64,000 nucleotides of DNA, taken from NCBI RefSeq assembly GCF_964253035.1, contig NZ_CAXUQL020000001.1, positions 558,001-622,000 of the forward strand, in the 5' to 3' direction. Shown here piece by piece: positions 19,563 through 30,820 of the stretch. Position 1 is the first letter of the stretch; each line of letters starts with the position of its first letter. The stretch is from Pseudorhodoferax sp032153935 (GTDB lineage Bacteria; Pseudomonadota; Gammaproteobacteria; Burkholderiales; Burkholderiaceae_C). Both the position numbers and the translations under genes were made by a program. The notes beneath the pieces are model-generated. The model saw nothing but the letters and a program-made list of their open reading frames with translations. It was not told the origin of the DNA and did not search any database.

Positions 19563-20320
19563 GCTCGCTGCGCTGGCCTGCCGAGGACATCTGGGAAGCG
19601 GTGGCGCCCACCCTGCCGGGCTTCACGGTCGAGGTGCTGCCCGAGACCGACTCGACCAGCAGCGAACTGATGCGCCGCATCCGCGCCGGGCGGCCCGAGC
19701 CGACGCTGCTCGTGGCCGAGCGCCAGACCGCTGGCCGCGGCCGCATGGGCCGGCCCTGGCAGGGCGAGGTGGGCAGTTCGCTGGCCATGTCGCTGGCGCT
19801 GCCGCTGGCGCCCCGGGACTGGTCGGGCCTGTCGCTGGCCGTGGGCATGGCCGTGGTCGGCGCCCTGCATCCGGCGCTGCAGCTCAAGTGGCCCAACGAT
19901 GTCTGGTTCCAGGACCGCAAGCTGGCCGGCATCCTGATCGAGACCGTGGCGGCCGGCAGCGAACGCCATGCCATCGTCGGCATCGGCGTCAACATCGCGC
20001 CGCGCGGCGGCGATGGCCTGTCGACGCCGCCCGCGGCGCTGGCCGAACTGCAGCCCGGCTGGGATGCCGGCCAGGCCCTGCGCGCCATCGCGCTGCCGCT
20101 GGTGCAGGCCATCCAGCGTTTCGAGGCCGAGGGCTTCGCGCCGTTTCGCGCCGCCTTCGAGGCGCGCGACCTGCTCAAGGGCCGGCCGCTGCGCCTGTCC
20201 GACGGCACCGAGGGCGTGGGCGACGGTGTGGACCCCGATGGCGCGCTGCGCGTGCAGACGGCCACCGGACTGCAGCGCATCAGCAGCTCCGAAGTCAGCG
20301 TGCGGCCGGTGAAGGGCTGA
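19559..20320 (+). CDS. birA: biotin--[acetyl-CoA-carboxylase] ligase, monofunctional
   Basis: A 253-residue biotin protein ligase that attaches biotin to the AccB carrier. Landmarks are 'ETDSTSSELMRR', the ATP/biotin loop 'AERQTAGRGRMGRPW', 'LKWPNDVWFQDRKLAGILIE' and 'IVGIGVNIAPR'. The N-terminal HTH of E. coli BirA is absent, so it should not act as a repressor. The start ATG overlaps the SET stop. Confidence 0.95.
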   Translation: MSSLRWPAEDIWEAVAPTLPGFTVEVLPETDSTSSELMRRIRAGRPEPTLLVAERQTAGRGRMGRPWQGEVGSSLAMSLALPLAPRDWSGLSLAVGMAVVGALHPALQLKWPNDVWFQDRKLAGILIETVAAGSERHAIVGIGVNIAPRGGDGLSTPPAALAELQPGWDAGQALRAIALPLVQAIQRFEAEGFAPFRAAFEARDLLKGRPLRLSDGTEGVGDGVDPDGALRVQTATGLQRISSSEVSVRPVKG

Positions 20321-20322
20321 GC

Positions 20323-21012
20323 ATGCTGCTGCGGACCACGGCCCTGGCCCTGCTGTTCGCCAACTGCGCCTACTTCGCGTGGTCGCAGGGCCTGCTGGCA
20401 CCGGTGGGGCTGGCGCCGGAGTCGGCGCGCGAGCCGCAGCGGCTGGAGCAGCAGATCCGGCCGGAGGCGCTGCGGGTGGCACCAGCGGCCTCGGAACCGG
20501 CCCCGACGGCCCCTGAGCCGCCCCAGCCCTCCGCGGCACCGGCTTCGCCGCCCGAGGCGTCCGCCCCTGCCGCGGCCTGTTTGCAGGCCGGCCCGCTGGA
20601 CAACGCCCAGGCCGAGAGCTTGCGCCGCGCACTGGCCGCCGGCGGCGTGCCGGCGACGGCCTGGACGCTGGAGCCGATCGCGCCGCCCGACCGCTGGATC
20701 GTCTACATGGGCCGCTACACCGACGCCGACGCGCTGGAAAAGAAGCGCGCCGAGTTGCGCGCCCTGCGCGTGGACACGGCGCCGGTCACGCAGGCCGCGC
20801 TCGCACCCGGCCTCTCGCTGGGCGTGTTCTCGACACAGGAATCGGCCAACGAGCACCTGGCCCAGCTGGCGCGGCGCGGCGTGCGCACCGCCCGCGTGGT
20901 GACCGAGCACCGCGAGCCGAGCTCGGCGCGACTGCGGCTGCCCGCTGCCGACGCGGCCTTGCGCGAACAGGTGCAGGGCCTGCTGGCCGGCCGCCCGCTG
21001 GCGCCCTGCTGA
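20323..21012 (+). CDS. SPOR-domain protein
   Basis: A 229-residue protein. An N-terminal hydrophobic segment (about 4-22) acts as membrane anchor or signal, followed by a Pro/Ala-rich linker (about 45-85). The C-terminal domain ('RWIVYMGRYTDADALEKKRAEL', 'LSLGVFSTQESANEHLAQL') has the beta-alpha-beta pattern of SPOR domains, which bind denuded peptidoglycan at division sites. It starts 2 bp after birA, a usual order in Burkholderiales. Role in division is inference from the family. Confidence 0.8.
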   Translation: MLLRTTALALLFANCAYFAWSQGLLAPVGLAPESAREPQRLEQQIRPEALRVAPAASEPAPTAPEPPQPSAAPASPPEASAPAAACLQAGPLDNAQAESLRRALAAGGVPATAWTLEPIAPPDRWIVYMGRYTDADALEKKRAELRALRVDTAPVTQAALAPGLSLGVFSTQESANEHLAQLARRGVRTARVVTEHREPSSARLRLPAADAALREQVQGLLAGRPLAPC

Positions 21013-21016
21013 ACGC

Positions 21017-22458
21017 TCAGCTGCGCGCGGGCTCCGGACCGAAGCGCACTTCCACGCAGGTGCCCGGCGGCTGCCGGCCCGGGTGCGCATCGCGCAAGGC
21101 CACGGCGGCGCCATGCTGGCCTGCAATCTCACGCACGATGGACAGGCCCAGGCCGGAGCCGTCCGCGTCCGTGCCCAGCGCGCGGTAGAAGGGCTGGAAC
21201 ACCAGGTCGCGCTCGGCCGCGGGGATGCCGGGGCCCGAGTCCTCCACCTGCAGGCGCAGCGGGCCGTTGCCATCGGCCGCCAGCACGTGGGCCGTCACCA
21301 CGCCGGGCCGGTCCGGGCGCGAGGGCGTGTAGGCGATGGCGTTGTCGACCAGGTTGCGCACCAGTTCCTTGAGCAGCGTGGCATTGCCTTCGAGCTGCAC
21401 GCCGGCCGCGCCGGGCAGGGCGCCGTCGTAGCCCAGGTCCAGCGACTTGTCCATGGCGCGCGGCAGCGCCTCCTGCACCACGTCCATGACCAGCCGCGCG
21501 AGGTCGCAGGGCTGGCGCGCGATGGGCGCGCCGGCGTTCTCGGCGCGCGCCAGCGCCAGCAGCTGGTTGACGGTGTGCGTGGCGCGGATGCTGGAGCGGC
21601 GGATCTGCAGCAACGACTGCTTGAGTTCGTCGGCGTTGGCGCCATCGCGCTGCGCCAGGTCGGCCTGCATGCGCAGCCCCGCCAGTGGCGTCTTGAGCTG
21701 GTGCGCGGCATCGGCCAGGAATCGCTTCTGCGTGGCGATGGAGTCCTTGAGCCGCCGCAGCAGATCGTTGACCGAGGACACCAGCGGCGCCACCTCCAAC
21801 GGCACGGTGCGGTCGTCCAGCGGCGAAAGGTCGTCGGGCTTGCGCGCGCGAATGCGCTCCTCCAATTCGGACAGCGGCTTGATGCCACGCACCAGCGCCA
21901 GCCAGACCAGCAGCACCGCGAGCGGCAGGATCACGAACTGCGGCAGCATCACGCCCTTGATGATCTCGGCGGCCAGCACGGAGCGCTTCTCGCGCGTCTC
22001 GGCCACCTGCACCAGGACCGTCTGGCCGCTGCTGTCCAGCGCCACCCAGGTGTAGGCCACGCGCAGGCCCAGGCCGCGCAGCTCGTCGTCGCGCAGCCGC
22101 ACCTCGCCGGGCTGGGGGCGTTCGGCGTCGCGCGGCAGGGCCAGCTCGCGCTCGCCGGCCAGCAGTTCGCCGCGCGGTCCCAGCACCTGGAAGAAGACCT
22201 GATCGGACTCGTCGGCGCGCAGCAACTCGTGCGCCGGTGGCGGCAGGCTGAACTGCAGCCGCCCGCTCTTGGGCAGCGCCACCTGCTGGGCCAGCGCGCG
22301 CACGTTGTGCTCGAGCGCGCGGTCGAACGGGTTGCCGGCGATGCCCTGGGCCACCAGCCAAGTCAGCACCAGGCTGACCGGCCACAGCAGCAGCAGCGGC
22401 GTCAGCATCCAGTCCAGGATTTCGCCGAACAGCGAACGCTGCTCGCGCTGGAAGATCT

Positions 22459-22462
<4 letters not shown>
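21017..22462 (-). CDS. sensor histidine kinase, TctE-like
   Basis: A 481-residue kinase starting at GTG 22462, which overlaps the regulator stop (GTGA). It has a TM helix near 18-42 ('MLTPLLLLWPVSLVLTWLVA'), a periplasmic region typical of 2CSK_N kinases ('NPFDRALEHNVRALAQQV'), a second TM ('LPQFVILPLAVLLVWLALV'), HAMP, HisKA ('LADAAHQLKTPLAGLRMQAD') and HATPase ('NLVDNAIAYTP', 'DSGPGIP', 'GSGLGLSIV'). The TctE branch often controls uptake of carboxylates; the several orphan Bug receptors in the window make that plausible but unproven. Convergent with the SPOR gene. Confidence 0.93.
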
Positions 22463-23133
<671 letters not shown>

Positions 23134-23166
23134 GCGGTTCTCCGGTTGGCAGGTGAAGCAGAAATT

Positions 23167-23643
23167 CTAGGAGCCCACATAGGCCTCCAGCCCCAGGCTC
23201 ACGACGGTGGCCACCTCGGCCCCGACCGCCTCGCGGAACTCGGCCTCGGCCTGGGCCAGCGCACCGCGGAAAGCCTGCTGCCAGGCCAGGCCATCGGGCG
23301 TGAAGCGCACGACACGGGCCCGCGCATCGTGTGGATCCGCCACCCGCGTGACCAGGCCCCAGGCCTCGCATTGCGCGATCAGGTCGCCCATGGCCTGCTT
23401 GCTCATGCCGGCACGCTCGGCCAGCACGCCGGGCCGCGTGCCGGCCACGTCCAGGTGCCGTGTGATGTGCACGTGGGCGGCGCTGACCTGGGCCCGCGCC
23501 GCAAGGTTGGACAGGGCCAGCGGCACCTGCACGTCGTGGGCCATGAGCGCCAGCACGCGCGCATCGAAACGGCGCAGCGCCTCACCCATCAAACGGCCCA
23601 GATGGGTGGTGCGCCAGGCCTCGTCCGGGTCGGTGGCCTGCAT
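23167..23643 (-). CDS. MarR-family transcriptional regulator
   Basis: About 158 residues from the ATG at 23643; a TTG at 23670 would add nine residues. It shows the MarR winged-helix ('LALSNLAARAQVSAAHVHITRHLD', 'LAERAGMSKQAMGDLIAQCEAWGLVTR', wing 'DPHDARARVVRFTPDG'). It is divergent from recA with 141 bp between. The ligand and targets are not readable. Whether it influences recA is unknown. Confidence 0.87.
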   Translation of the reverse strand: MQATDPDEAWRTTHLGRLMGEALRRFDARVLALMAHDVQVPLALSNLAARAQVSAAHVHITRHLDVAGTRPGVLAERAGMSKQAMGDLIAQCEAWGLVTRVADPHDARARVVRFTPDGLAWQQAFRGALAQAEAEFREAVGAEVATVVSLGLEAYVGS

Positions 23644-23708
23644 CCGCAGATCGTAAGGCAAACTGACCAAAAAACATGATTCTTCAAATCAACAGCTGCA
23701 CTACACTA

Positions 23709-23724
23709 CTGGTCAAGCATCCAG
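23709..23724. promoter_or_regulatory. putative LexA box upstream of recA
   Basis: The 16-bp sequence CTGGTCAAGCATCCAG has the CTG-N10-CAG frame of proteobacterial SOS boxes and sits 61 bp before the recA start. The inner part is not the alternating TA core, so it would be a weak site. SOS control of recA is general knowledge; this site is my assignment. Confidence 0.45.
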
Positions 23725-23771
23725 ACAGTATGTAGTCACAGTTCAGATGCAGTTCGCAAGTCATTGATCTC

Positions 23772-23777
23772 AAGGAG
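23772..23777 (+). promoter_or_regulatory. recA ribosome binding site
   Basis: AAGGAG lies 7 bp before the ATG at 23785 and fixes the recA start. Confidence 0.8.
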
Positions 23778-23784
23778 ATTTTTC

Positions 23785-24836
<1,052 letters not shown>

Positions 24837-24840
<4 letters not shown>

Positions 24841-25295
24841 CCGGCGCCCGGCCTGCGCTCTCGCTGAAAGGCAGGGCGCTGCGCATGCTCTCCCAGCGCG
24901 AACATTCGCGCCCCGAGCTCGAGCGCAAGCTGGCGCGCCACACCGAAGACGCCGAGGAACTGGCGCGCGCGCTGGACGAGCTGCAGGCCAAGGGCTTCAT
25001 CAGCGAGGCGCGGGTGGTCGAGTCCGTGCTGCACCAGCGCGCAGCCCAGTACGGCGCACTGCGGCTACGCCAGGAACTGCAACGCAGGGGGGTGGCGTCG
25101 GCCGCCATCACCGAGGCCGTGGCCGGCCTGGCCGACAGCGAGTTCGAACGTGCACTGGCGCTGTGGCAGCGCCGCTTCGCGCCGGCAGCCGACGCGCGCG
25201 AACACGCCAGGCAAAGCCGCTTCCTGCTGGCGCGTGGTTTCTCGGGCGCGGTGGTGACGCGCGTGCTGCGGCACCGGCCCGACAATGCGGACTGA
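24837..25295 (+). CDS. recX: RecA regulator RecX
   Basis: A 152-residue RecX starting at GTG 24837 inside the recA stop. The family pattern is visible: 'LKGRALRMLSQREHSRPELERKL', 'LDELQAKGFISEARVVESVLHQRA', 'LRQELQRRGV' and 'RFLLARGFSGAVVTRVL'. It binds RecA filaments and limits their extension. Confidence 0.95.
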
Positions 25296-26504
25296 ATGCC
25301 CGCTTCTCCTGCACGCGCCCTCTCGGCGCTGACCTTCGCCTTCGGCCTGAGCCAGTTCTTCCGCAGCTGCCTGGCCGTGATCGCACCCGAGCTGCAACGC
25401 GACCTCGGCCTGTCGGCCGCTGGTTTCGGCCTGCTGTCCTCCTGCTTCTTCCTGTCGTTCGCGGTCGCGCAGATCCCGGTCGGGATCGCGTTCGACCGCT
25501 ACGGCGTGGGCCGGCCCACGCGCTGGCTGATGTCCATCGGCGTGTTCTCCTCGCTGCTGTTCGTGTTCACGCCGAATGGGCCGACGGCCATGCTGGCCCA
25601 GGCCGGCCTCGGCCTGGCCTGCGCGCCGGTGTTCATGGGCCTTATGCACTACGCCGGCGCGCAGCTGCCCCAGGCGCAGTACGTCGCCTTCGTCGGCCGC
25701 GCCAACGCCACCGGCATGCTGGGCGCGCTGTGTGCCACGCTGCCGCTGGGCTGGGTCGCCCAGCACCTGGGCTGGCGCAGCGGGATGGCGTTCGCCGGGC
25801 TGTGCATGCTGCTGGCCTGTGTGGCCGTATGGCGCTCGCTGCACGACGAAGGCGATGCCGACGCGCGCCGCGAGGCGCCGATGGCCATGCTGGGCTCCAG
25901 CGCCGCGCTGCTGCTGCGGCCCGTGTTGTGGACGCTGATACCGCTGTGCGTGGCGATGGCGGCCGGCACCAGCTTTCGCAACGCCTGGGGTGGCCCGTAC
26001 CTGGCCGACCTGTTCGGGCTGCAGACGCAGGGGCGCGGCCTGGCGCTGTCGGCCGTGACCATCGCCTGCTTCGGCACCGCGCTGCTGCTGCCGCGGCTGG
26101 TACGCCGCAACGGGCTGCGCGCGACCGTGCTGGGCTGGACGCTGCTGTCGCTGGCCGGCGCGCTGGTGCTGGTGCTCTGGCCGGGCGGTGGCGCCATGCT
26201 GGCGCATCTGGCGGCCATGGCCCTGCTCGTGACCATCGGCATGCTGCATCCGCTGGTCATGACGCATGGCCGCGAGTTGCTGCCGCCAGCCTTGCGCGGG
26301 CGCGGACTGGGTGTACTCAATAGCTTCGTATTCCTGGGCTCGGCGCTGACGGCCTGGGCCTTCGGTCAGATCGCAGACACCGGCCAACGCGCCGGCTGGA
26401 CGCTGGAATGGACCTGGTCGGCGATCTTCGGCTGTGCCGGCGTGCTGGTGCTGCTTGGCGCGCTGCCCTACCTGTTCAGCCCGCGCCCCAGCACCAAGCC
26501 TTGA
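25296..26504 (+). CDS. MFS transporter
   Basis: A 402-residue major facilitator with about 12 hydrophobic helices. The motif-A-like loop after helix 2 reads 'GIAFDRYGVGRPTRWL'. It begins on the base after the recX stop and so is probably read from the recA message, though an own promoter is possible. The substrate is not recognisable. Converges on argC with a 6-bp gap. Confidence 0.85.
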   Translation: MPASPARALSALTFAFGLSQFFRSCLAVIAPELQRDLGLSAAGFGLLSSCFFLSFAVAQIPVGIAFDRYGVGRPTRWLMSIGVFSSLLFVFTPNGPTAMLAQAGLGLACAPVFMGLMHYAGAQLPQAQYVAFVGRANATGMLGALCATLPLGWVAQHLGWRSGMAFAGLCMLLACVAVWRSLHDEGDADARREAPMAMLGSSAALLLRPVLWTLIPLCVAMAAGTSFRNAWGGPYLADLFGLQTQGRGLALSAVTIACFGTALLLPRLVRRNGLRATVLGWTLLSLAGALVLVLWPGGGAMLAHLAAMALLVTIGMLHPLVMTHGRELLPPALRGRGLGVLNSFVFLGSALTAWAFGQIADTGQRAGWTLEWTWSAIFGCAGVLVLLGALPYLFSPRPSTKP

Positions 26505-26510
26505 GCGGGC

Positions 26511-27434
26511 TCAGAGGCCCAACATCAACTTGAGGTTCTGCACCGCGGCGCCGCTGGCACCCTTGCCCAGGTTGTCCAGCCGCGCGATGACGACGGCATG
26601 GCGCGCGTCTTCGTTCGGGAACACGCGGATCTCAAGCTGGTTGGTGTCGTTCAACGCCAGCGCATCGAGCTTGCCGCTGTCGGTGGGCGGCAGCACCTGC
26701 ACGAACTGCTCGGGCGTGTTGCTCTTGGCGTAGTGGCTGGCGAGCGCGGCTTGCAGGTCGGCCGCGCGCGGCTTGCCGGGCAGGTCGTCCAGGTGCAGCG
26801 GCAACTGCACCAGCATGCCCTGGCGGAAGTTGCCGACCGAGGGGATGAAGACCGGCCGGCGCGTGAGGCCCGTGTAGGCCATGATCTCGGGGATATGCTT
26901 GTGCTTGAGGCCCAGCGCGTAGGTCTCGAACAGCGGCGCCTCGTTCTTCTCGTAGGCCTCGATCATGGTGCGGCCACCACCCGAGTAGCCGCTGACGGAA
27001 GGCAGCGCGATCGGGAAATCGACGGGCAGCAGGCCGGCATCGACCAGCGGCCGCACGATGGCGATGGCCCCCGTGGCGTAGCAGCCCGGGTTGGCCACGC
27101 GGTCGGCCTGCGCGACCCTCGCAGCCTGGCCGGCCACGAGTTCGGGAAAGCCGAACACCCAGGACGGGTTCACGCGGTGGGCCGTGGAGGCGTCGACGAT
27201 CTTGGGCTTCTTGCCCTGCAGCTGGTCGATCAGCGCGACCGACTCGATGGCCGCATCGTCGTGCAGGCACAGCACGACGAGATCCACGCCGGCCATGAGG
27301 TCGCGCTTGGCGGCGATATCCTTGCGCAGCTCGGGCGCGATGCTGACGAGTTCGATCTGCGGCATGGCCTGCAACCGCTCGCGGATCTGCAGGCCGGTGG
27401 TGCCGGCTTCGCCATCGATGAAGATTTTGGCCAT
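26511..27434 (-). CDS. argC: N-acetyl-gamma-glutamyl-phosphate reductase, type 2 (short form)
   Basis: A 307-residue enzyme from the ATG at 27434; longer in-frame starts upstream lack family residues. The N-terminal 'KIFIDGEAGTTGLQIRERL' is the NADP-binding start of short ArgC, and the catalytic Cys is in 'VANPGCYATGAI'. 'GYSGGGRTMIEAYE' and 'HKHIPEIMAYTGL' complete the family pattern. It reduces N-acetylglutamyl phosphate to the semialdehyde in arginine synthesis. Divergent from sucC. Confidence 0.95.
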   Translation of the reverse strand: MAKIFIDGEAGTTGLQIRERLQAMPQIELVSIAPELRKDIAAKRDLMAGVDLVVLCLHDDAAIESVALIDQLQGKKPKIVDASTAHRVNPSWVFGFPELVAGQAARVAQADRVANPGCYATGAIAIVRPLVDAGLLPVDFPIALPSVSGYSGGGRTMIEAYEKNEAPLFETYALGLKHKHIPEIMAYTGLTRRPVFIPSVGNFRQGMLVQLPLHLDDLPGKPRAADLQAALASHYAKSNTPEQFVQVLPPTDSGKLDALALNDTNQLEIRVFPNEDARHAVVIARLDNLGKGASGAAVQNLKLMLGL

Positions 27435-27494
27435 GGTGTTCACTCGCTTGAAGGTACGCTTTATGCGGGTTCGTACGTGTTGACCGCACAAAAT

Positions 27495-27509
27495 TGGTGC
27501 AACGCACCA
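27495..27509. promoter_or_regulatory. perfect palindrome TGGTGC-AAC-GCACCA before sucC
   Basis: Six-base arms with a 3-bp spacer lie between divergent argC and sucC, 112 bp before the sucC start and directly before a GATACAGT -10-like element (27511-27518). It is a plausible operator for an unknown regulator. It does not match the NtrC site, whose arms have the opposite order and wider spacing. Confidence 0.35.
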
Positions 27510-27620
27510 TGATACAGTCGCCGGCTGTCCGCCGTCTGGTTGTCAAGCATCCGTCGCTGGTGGACAACAGCGAAGCCCATTCGCCTCTCCGTCCCCAACC
27601 CTCTTCCGAGAGACCTCCTC

Positions 27621-28784
<1,164 letters not shown>

Positions 28785-28793
28785 GGAAGCGTC

Positions 28794-29687
28794 ATGTCGA
28801 TCTACATCAACAAAGACACCAAGGTCATCACCCAGGGCATCACCGGCAAGACCGGCCAGTTCCACACGGAAAAGTGCCAGGAGTACGCGAACGGCAAGAA
28901 CGCGTTCGTCGCCGGCGTGAACCCGAAGAAGGCCGGCGAGTCGATCTTCAACATCCCGATCTACGCCTCCGTCAAGGAAGCCGCCAGCCAGACCGGTGCG
29001 ACCGTGTCGGTGATCTACGTGCCGCCTCCGGGCGCTGCTGCCGCGATCTGGGAAGCCGTCGAAGCCGACCTGGACATGGCGATCTGCATCACCGAAGGCA
29101 TCCCGGTCCGGGACATGCTGGAAGTGCGCAACAAGATGAAGGCCAAGGAAGCTGCCGGTGGCAAGAAGACGCTGCTGCTGGGCCCGAACTGCCCCGGCCT
29201 GATCACGCCCGACGAGATCAAGATCGGCATCATGCCCGGCCACATCCACCGCAAGGGCCGCGTGGGCGTGGTCTCGCGCTCCGGCACGCTGACCTATGAA
29301 GCCGTGGCCATGCTGACCGAAATCGGCCTGGGCCAGTCCAGCGCCGTCGGCATCGGTGGCGACCCGATCAACGGCCTGAAGCACATCGACGTGATGCAGG
29401 CCTTCAACGACGATCCGGAAACGGACGCCGTGATCATGATTGGCGAGATCGGCGGCCCGGACGAGGCTGACGCAGCCCGCTGGTGCAAGGAAAACATGAA
29501 GAAGCCGGTGGTCGGCTTCATCGCTGGCGTGACCGCGCCTCCTGGCAAGCGCATGGGCCATGCCGGTGCGCTGATCTCCGGCGGCGCCGACACGGCGGAT
29601 GCCAAGCTGGCCATCATGGAAGAGTGCGGCTTCACGATCACGCGCAACTTCTCGGAGCTGGGCAAGCTGCTCAAGTCCAAGCTGTAA
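28794..29687 (+). CDS. sucD: succinate--CoA ligase subunit alpha
   Basis: A 297-residue alpha subunit with the Rossmann start 'VITQGITGKTGQFHTEKCQEY', the CoA-binding 'GPNCPGLITPDE' and the active-site phosphohistidine His256 in 'GKRMGHAGALI'. It lies 9 bp after sucC. A hairpin and a terminator-like stem follow before the TerC gene. Confidence 0.98.
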   Translation: MSIYINKDTKVITQGITGKTGQFHTEKCQEYANGKNAFVAGVNPKKAGESIFNIPIYASVKEAASQTGATVSVIYVPPPGAAAAIWEAVEADLDMAICITEGIPVRDMLEVRNKMKAKEAAGGKKTLLLGPNCPGLITPDEIKIGIMPGHIHRKGRVGVVSRSGTLTYEAVAMLTEIGLGQSSAVGIGGDPINGLKHIDVMQAFNDDPETDAVIMIGEIGGPDEADAARWCKENMKKPVVGFIAGVTAPPGKRMGHAGALISGGADTADAKLAIMEECGFTITRNFSELGKLLKSKL

Positions 29688-29713
29688 GAACCGGTCAGGT
29701 TCTGGTCAGGCTA

Positions 29714-29732
29714 CGCAGTTCCACGAACTGCG
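29714..29732. repeat. 8-bp perfect hairpin after sucD
   Basis: CGCAGTTC-CAC-GAACTGCG, 27 bp after the sucD stop and before the stronger stem at 29772. No T-run follows, so it may act as an mRNA 3'-end stabiliser rather than a terminator. Confidence 0.4.
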
Positions 29733-29771
29733 CCGCTCCGGATTGCTGGGTAGACTGACCCGGCACACAAG

Positions 29772-29794
29772 AAAGCGCCCTGTACGGGCGCTTT
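29772..29794 (+). terminator. sucCD terminator stem
   Basis: AAAGCGCCC and GGGCGCTTT form a 9-bp perfect stem with a 5-base loop. The 3' arm ends in TTT and is followed by CGCATT, a weak tail; the AAA at the 5' side makes it symmetric. It sits between sucD and the TerC gene. Confidence 0.65.
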
Positions 29795-29823
29795 CGCATT
29801 CATAACAGCCGGAGAAATTGCTC

Positions 29824-30510
29824 ATGTTCCTGGGTCTCGACCTGTCTTCCGCCGCGTTCTGGAGCGCCTTCGGCTCCATCCTGATCGCCAATGTGGTGCT
29901 GTCTGGCGACAACGCCGTCGTCATCGCCATGGCGGCGCGCACGCTCAAACCCGAACAGCGCGGCAAGGCCATCTTCTTCGGCAGCGCCGCCGCCATCGTG
30001 ATGCGGATCGTGCTGACCATCGTGGCGATCCGCCTGTTGACGCTGCCCTTCCTGAAGATCATCGGCGCCGGCCTGCTGACCTACATCGGCGTGGACCTGC
30101 TGATGGGCGAAGGCGATGGCGATGGCGAGGCCACCGAAGTCTCCGGCATGTTCAACGCCATCCGCACCATCCTCGTGGCCGATCTGGTCATGAGCCTGGA
30201 CAACGTTCTGGCCGTCGCGGCCGCAGCCCAGGGCAACATGCCGCTGCTGGTGCTGGGCCTGTTGGTCAGCGTGCCGCTGATCGTGTTCGGCGCCTCGCTG
30301 CTGACCAAGGTGATGGAGCGCTTCCCCATCATCATCACCATCGGCGCAGCTTTGCTGGGCTTCCTGGCTGGCGAGATGCTGCTGACCGATCCGGCAGTGG
30401 GCCAGTACATCGGTGCCGTCAGCGAAACCACGGTCAAGGCCGCCGGCCTGGCCGGCGCCGTGCTTGTCGTGGCGCTGGGCAACTGGCTGCAGCGCCGCGG
30501 CAACGCGTGA
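29824..30510 (+). CDS. TerC-family integral membrane protein (YjbE type)
   Basis: A 228-residue protein with about seven TM helices. It carries the two conserved acidic motifs of the family, 'LSGDNAVVIAMAAR' and 'DLVMSLDNVLAVAAAAQGN', in helices that would face each other. TerC/Alx/YjbE relatives are linked with metal (Mn2+) export, possibly loading secreted metalloenzymes, and with tellurite resistance. The start ATG at 29824 follows a GGAG-containing leader. Monocistronic by its flanking hairpins. Confidence 0.92.
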   Translation: MFLGLDLSSAAFWSAFGSILIANVVLSGDNAVVIAMAARTLKPEQRGKAIFFGSAAAIVMRIVLTIVAIRLLTLPFLKIIGAGLLTYIGVDLLMGEGDGDGEATEVSGMFNAIRTILVADLVMSLDNVLAVAAAAQGNMPLLVLGLLVSVPLIVFGASLLTKVMERFPIIITIGAALLGFLAGEMLLTDPAVGQYIGAVSETTVKAAGLAGAVLVVALGNWLQRRGNA

Positions 30511-30820
30511 GCAGGCCTGCGACGCTGCGCTGTTGCAGGAACAGCGCAGACGGCACACCACTTCGCCCCGTGGCGGCGATATTTTTTCTTGTGCTGCGGC
30601 AAATCGCCTCGCCATGTAACAGAATGTGGAGTCCACGCCCTGGCCTTGTTCGGTGCACCGCTGCTGGCCCTAGCCGCTGAGCGCCCTTTGCCTGCATGCG
30701 TGGCATTTCCATGCAGACGCAAGCCAGGCAAAGGGCACGAGTGCAGGTACAGCACACCAACCTCCATAAACGTGGTCGCGGCCCATCCAGCGGCTGGGAT
30801 GGTGATCGGCCGGGCGCGCC
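30511..30820. other. 310-bp non-coding gap with two hairpins
   Basis: No convincing gene is visible between the TerC gene and the PP2C gene. Two structures are: a GCGCTGTT / AACAGCGC stem (30527-30547) right after the TerC stop, and a long inverted repeat, 12-bp perfect arms at 30683-30694 and 30725-30736 with an inner TGCATG / CATGCA pair. The latter could be a terminator, an RNA element or an operator region for the PP2C-FHA genes. Confidence 0.5.

Noticed and set aside
27495..27509. NtrC binding site before sucC
   Set aside because: The arms are TGGTGC then GCACCA with a 3-bp spacer; NtrC sites have GCAC first and GTGC second with a wider spacer. Kept only as an unassigned palindrome.
30527..30547. 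Rho-independent terminator after the TerC gene
   Set aside because: The stem GCGCTGTT/AACAGCGC is good but is not followed by a T-run; left as a hairpin.
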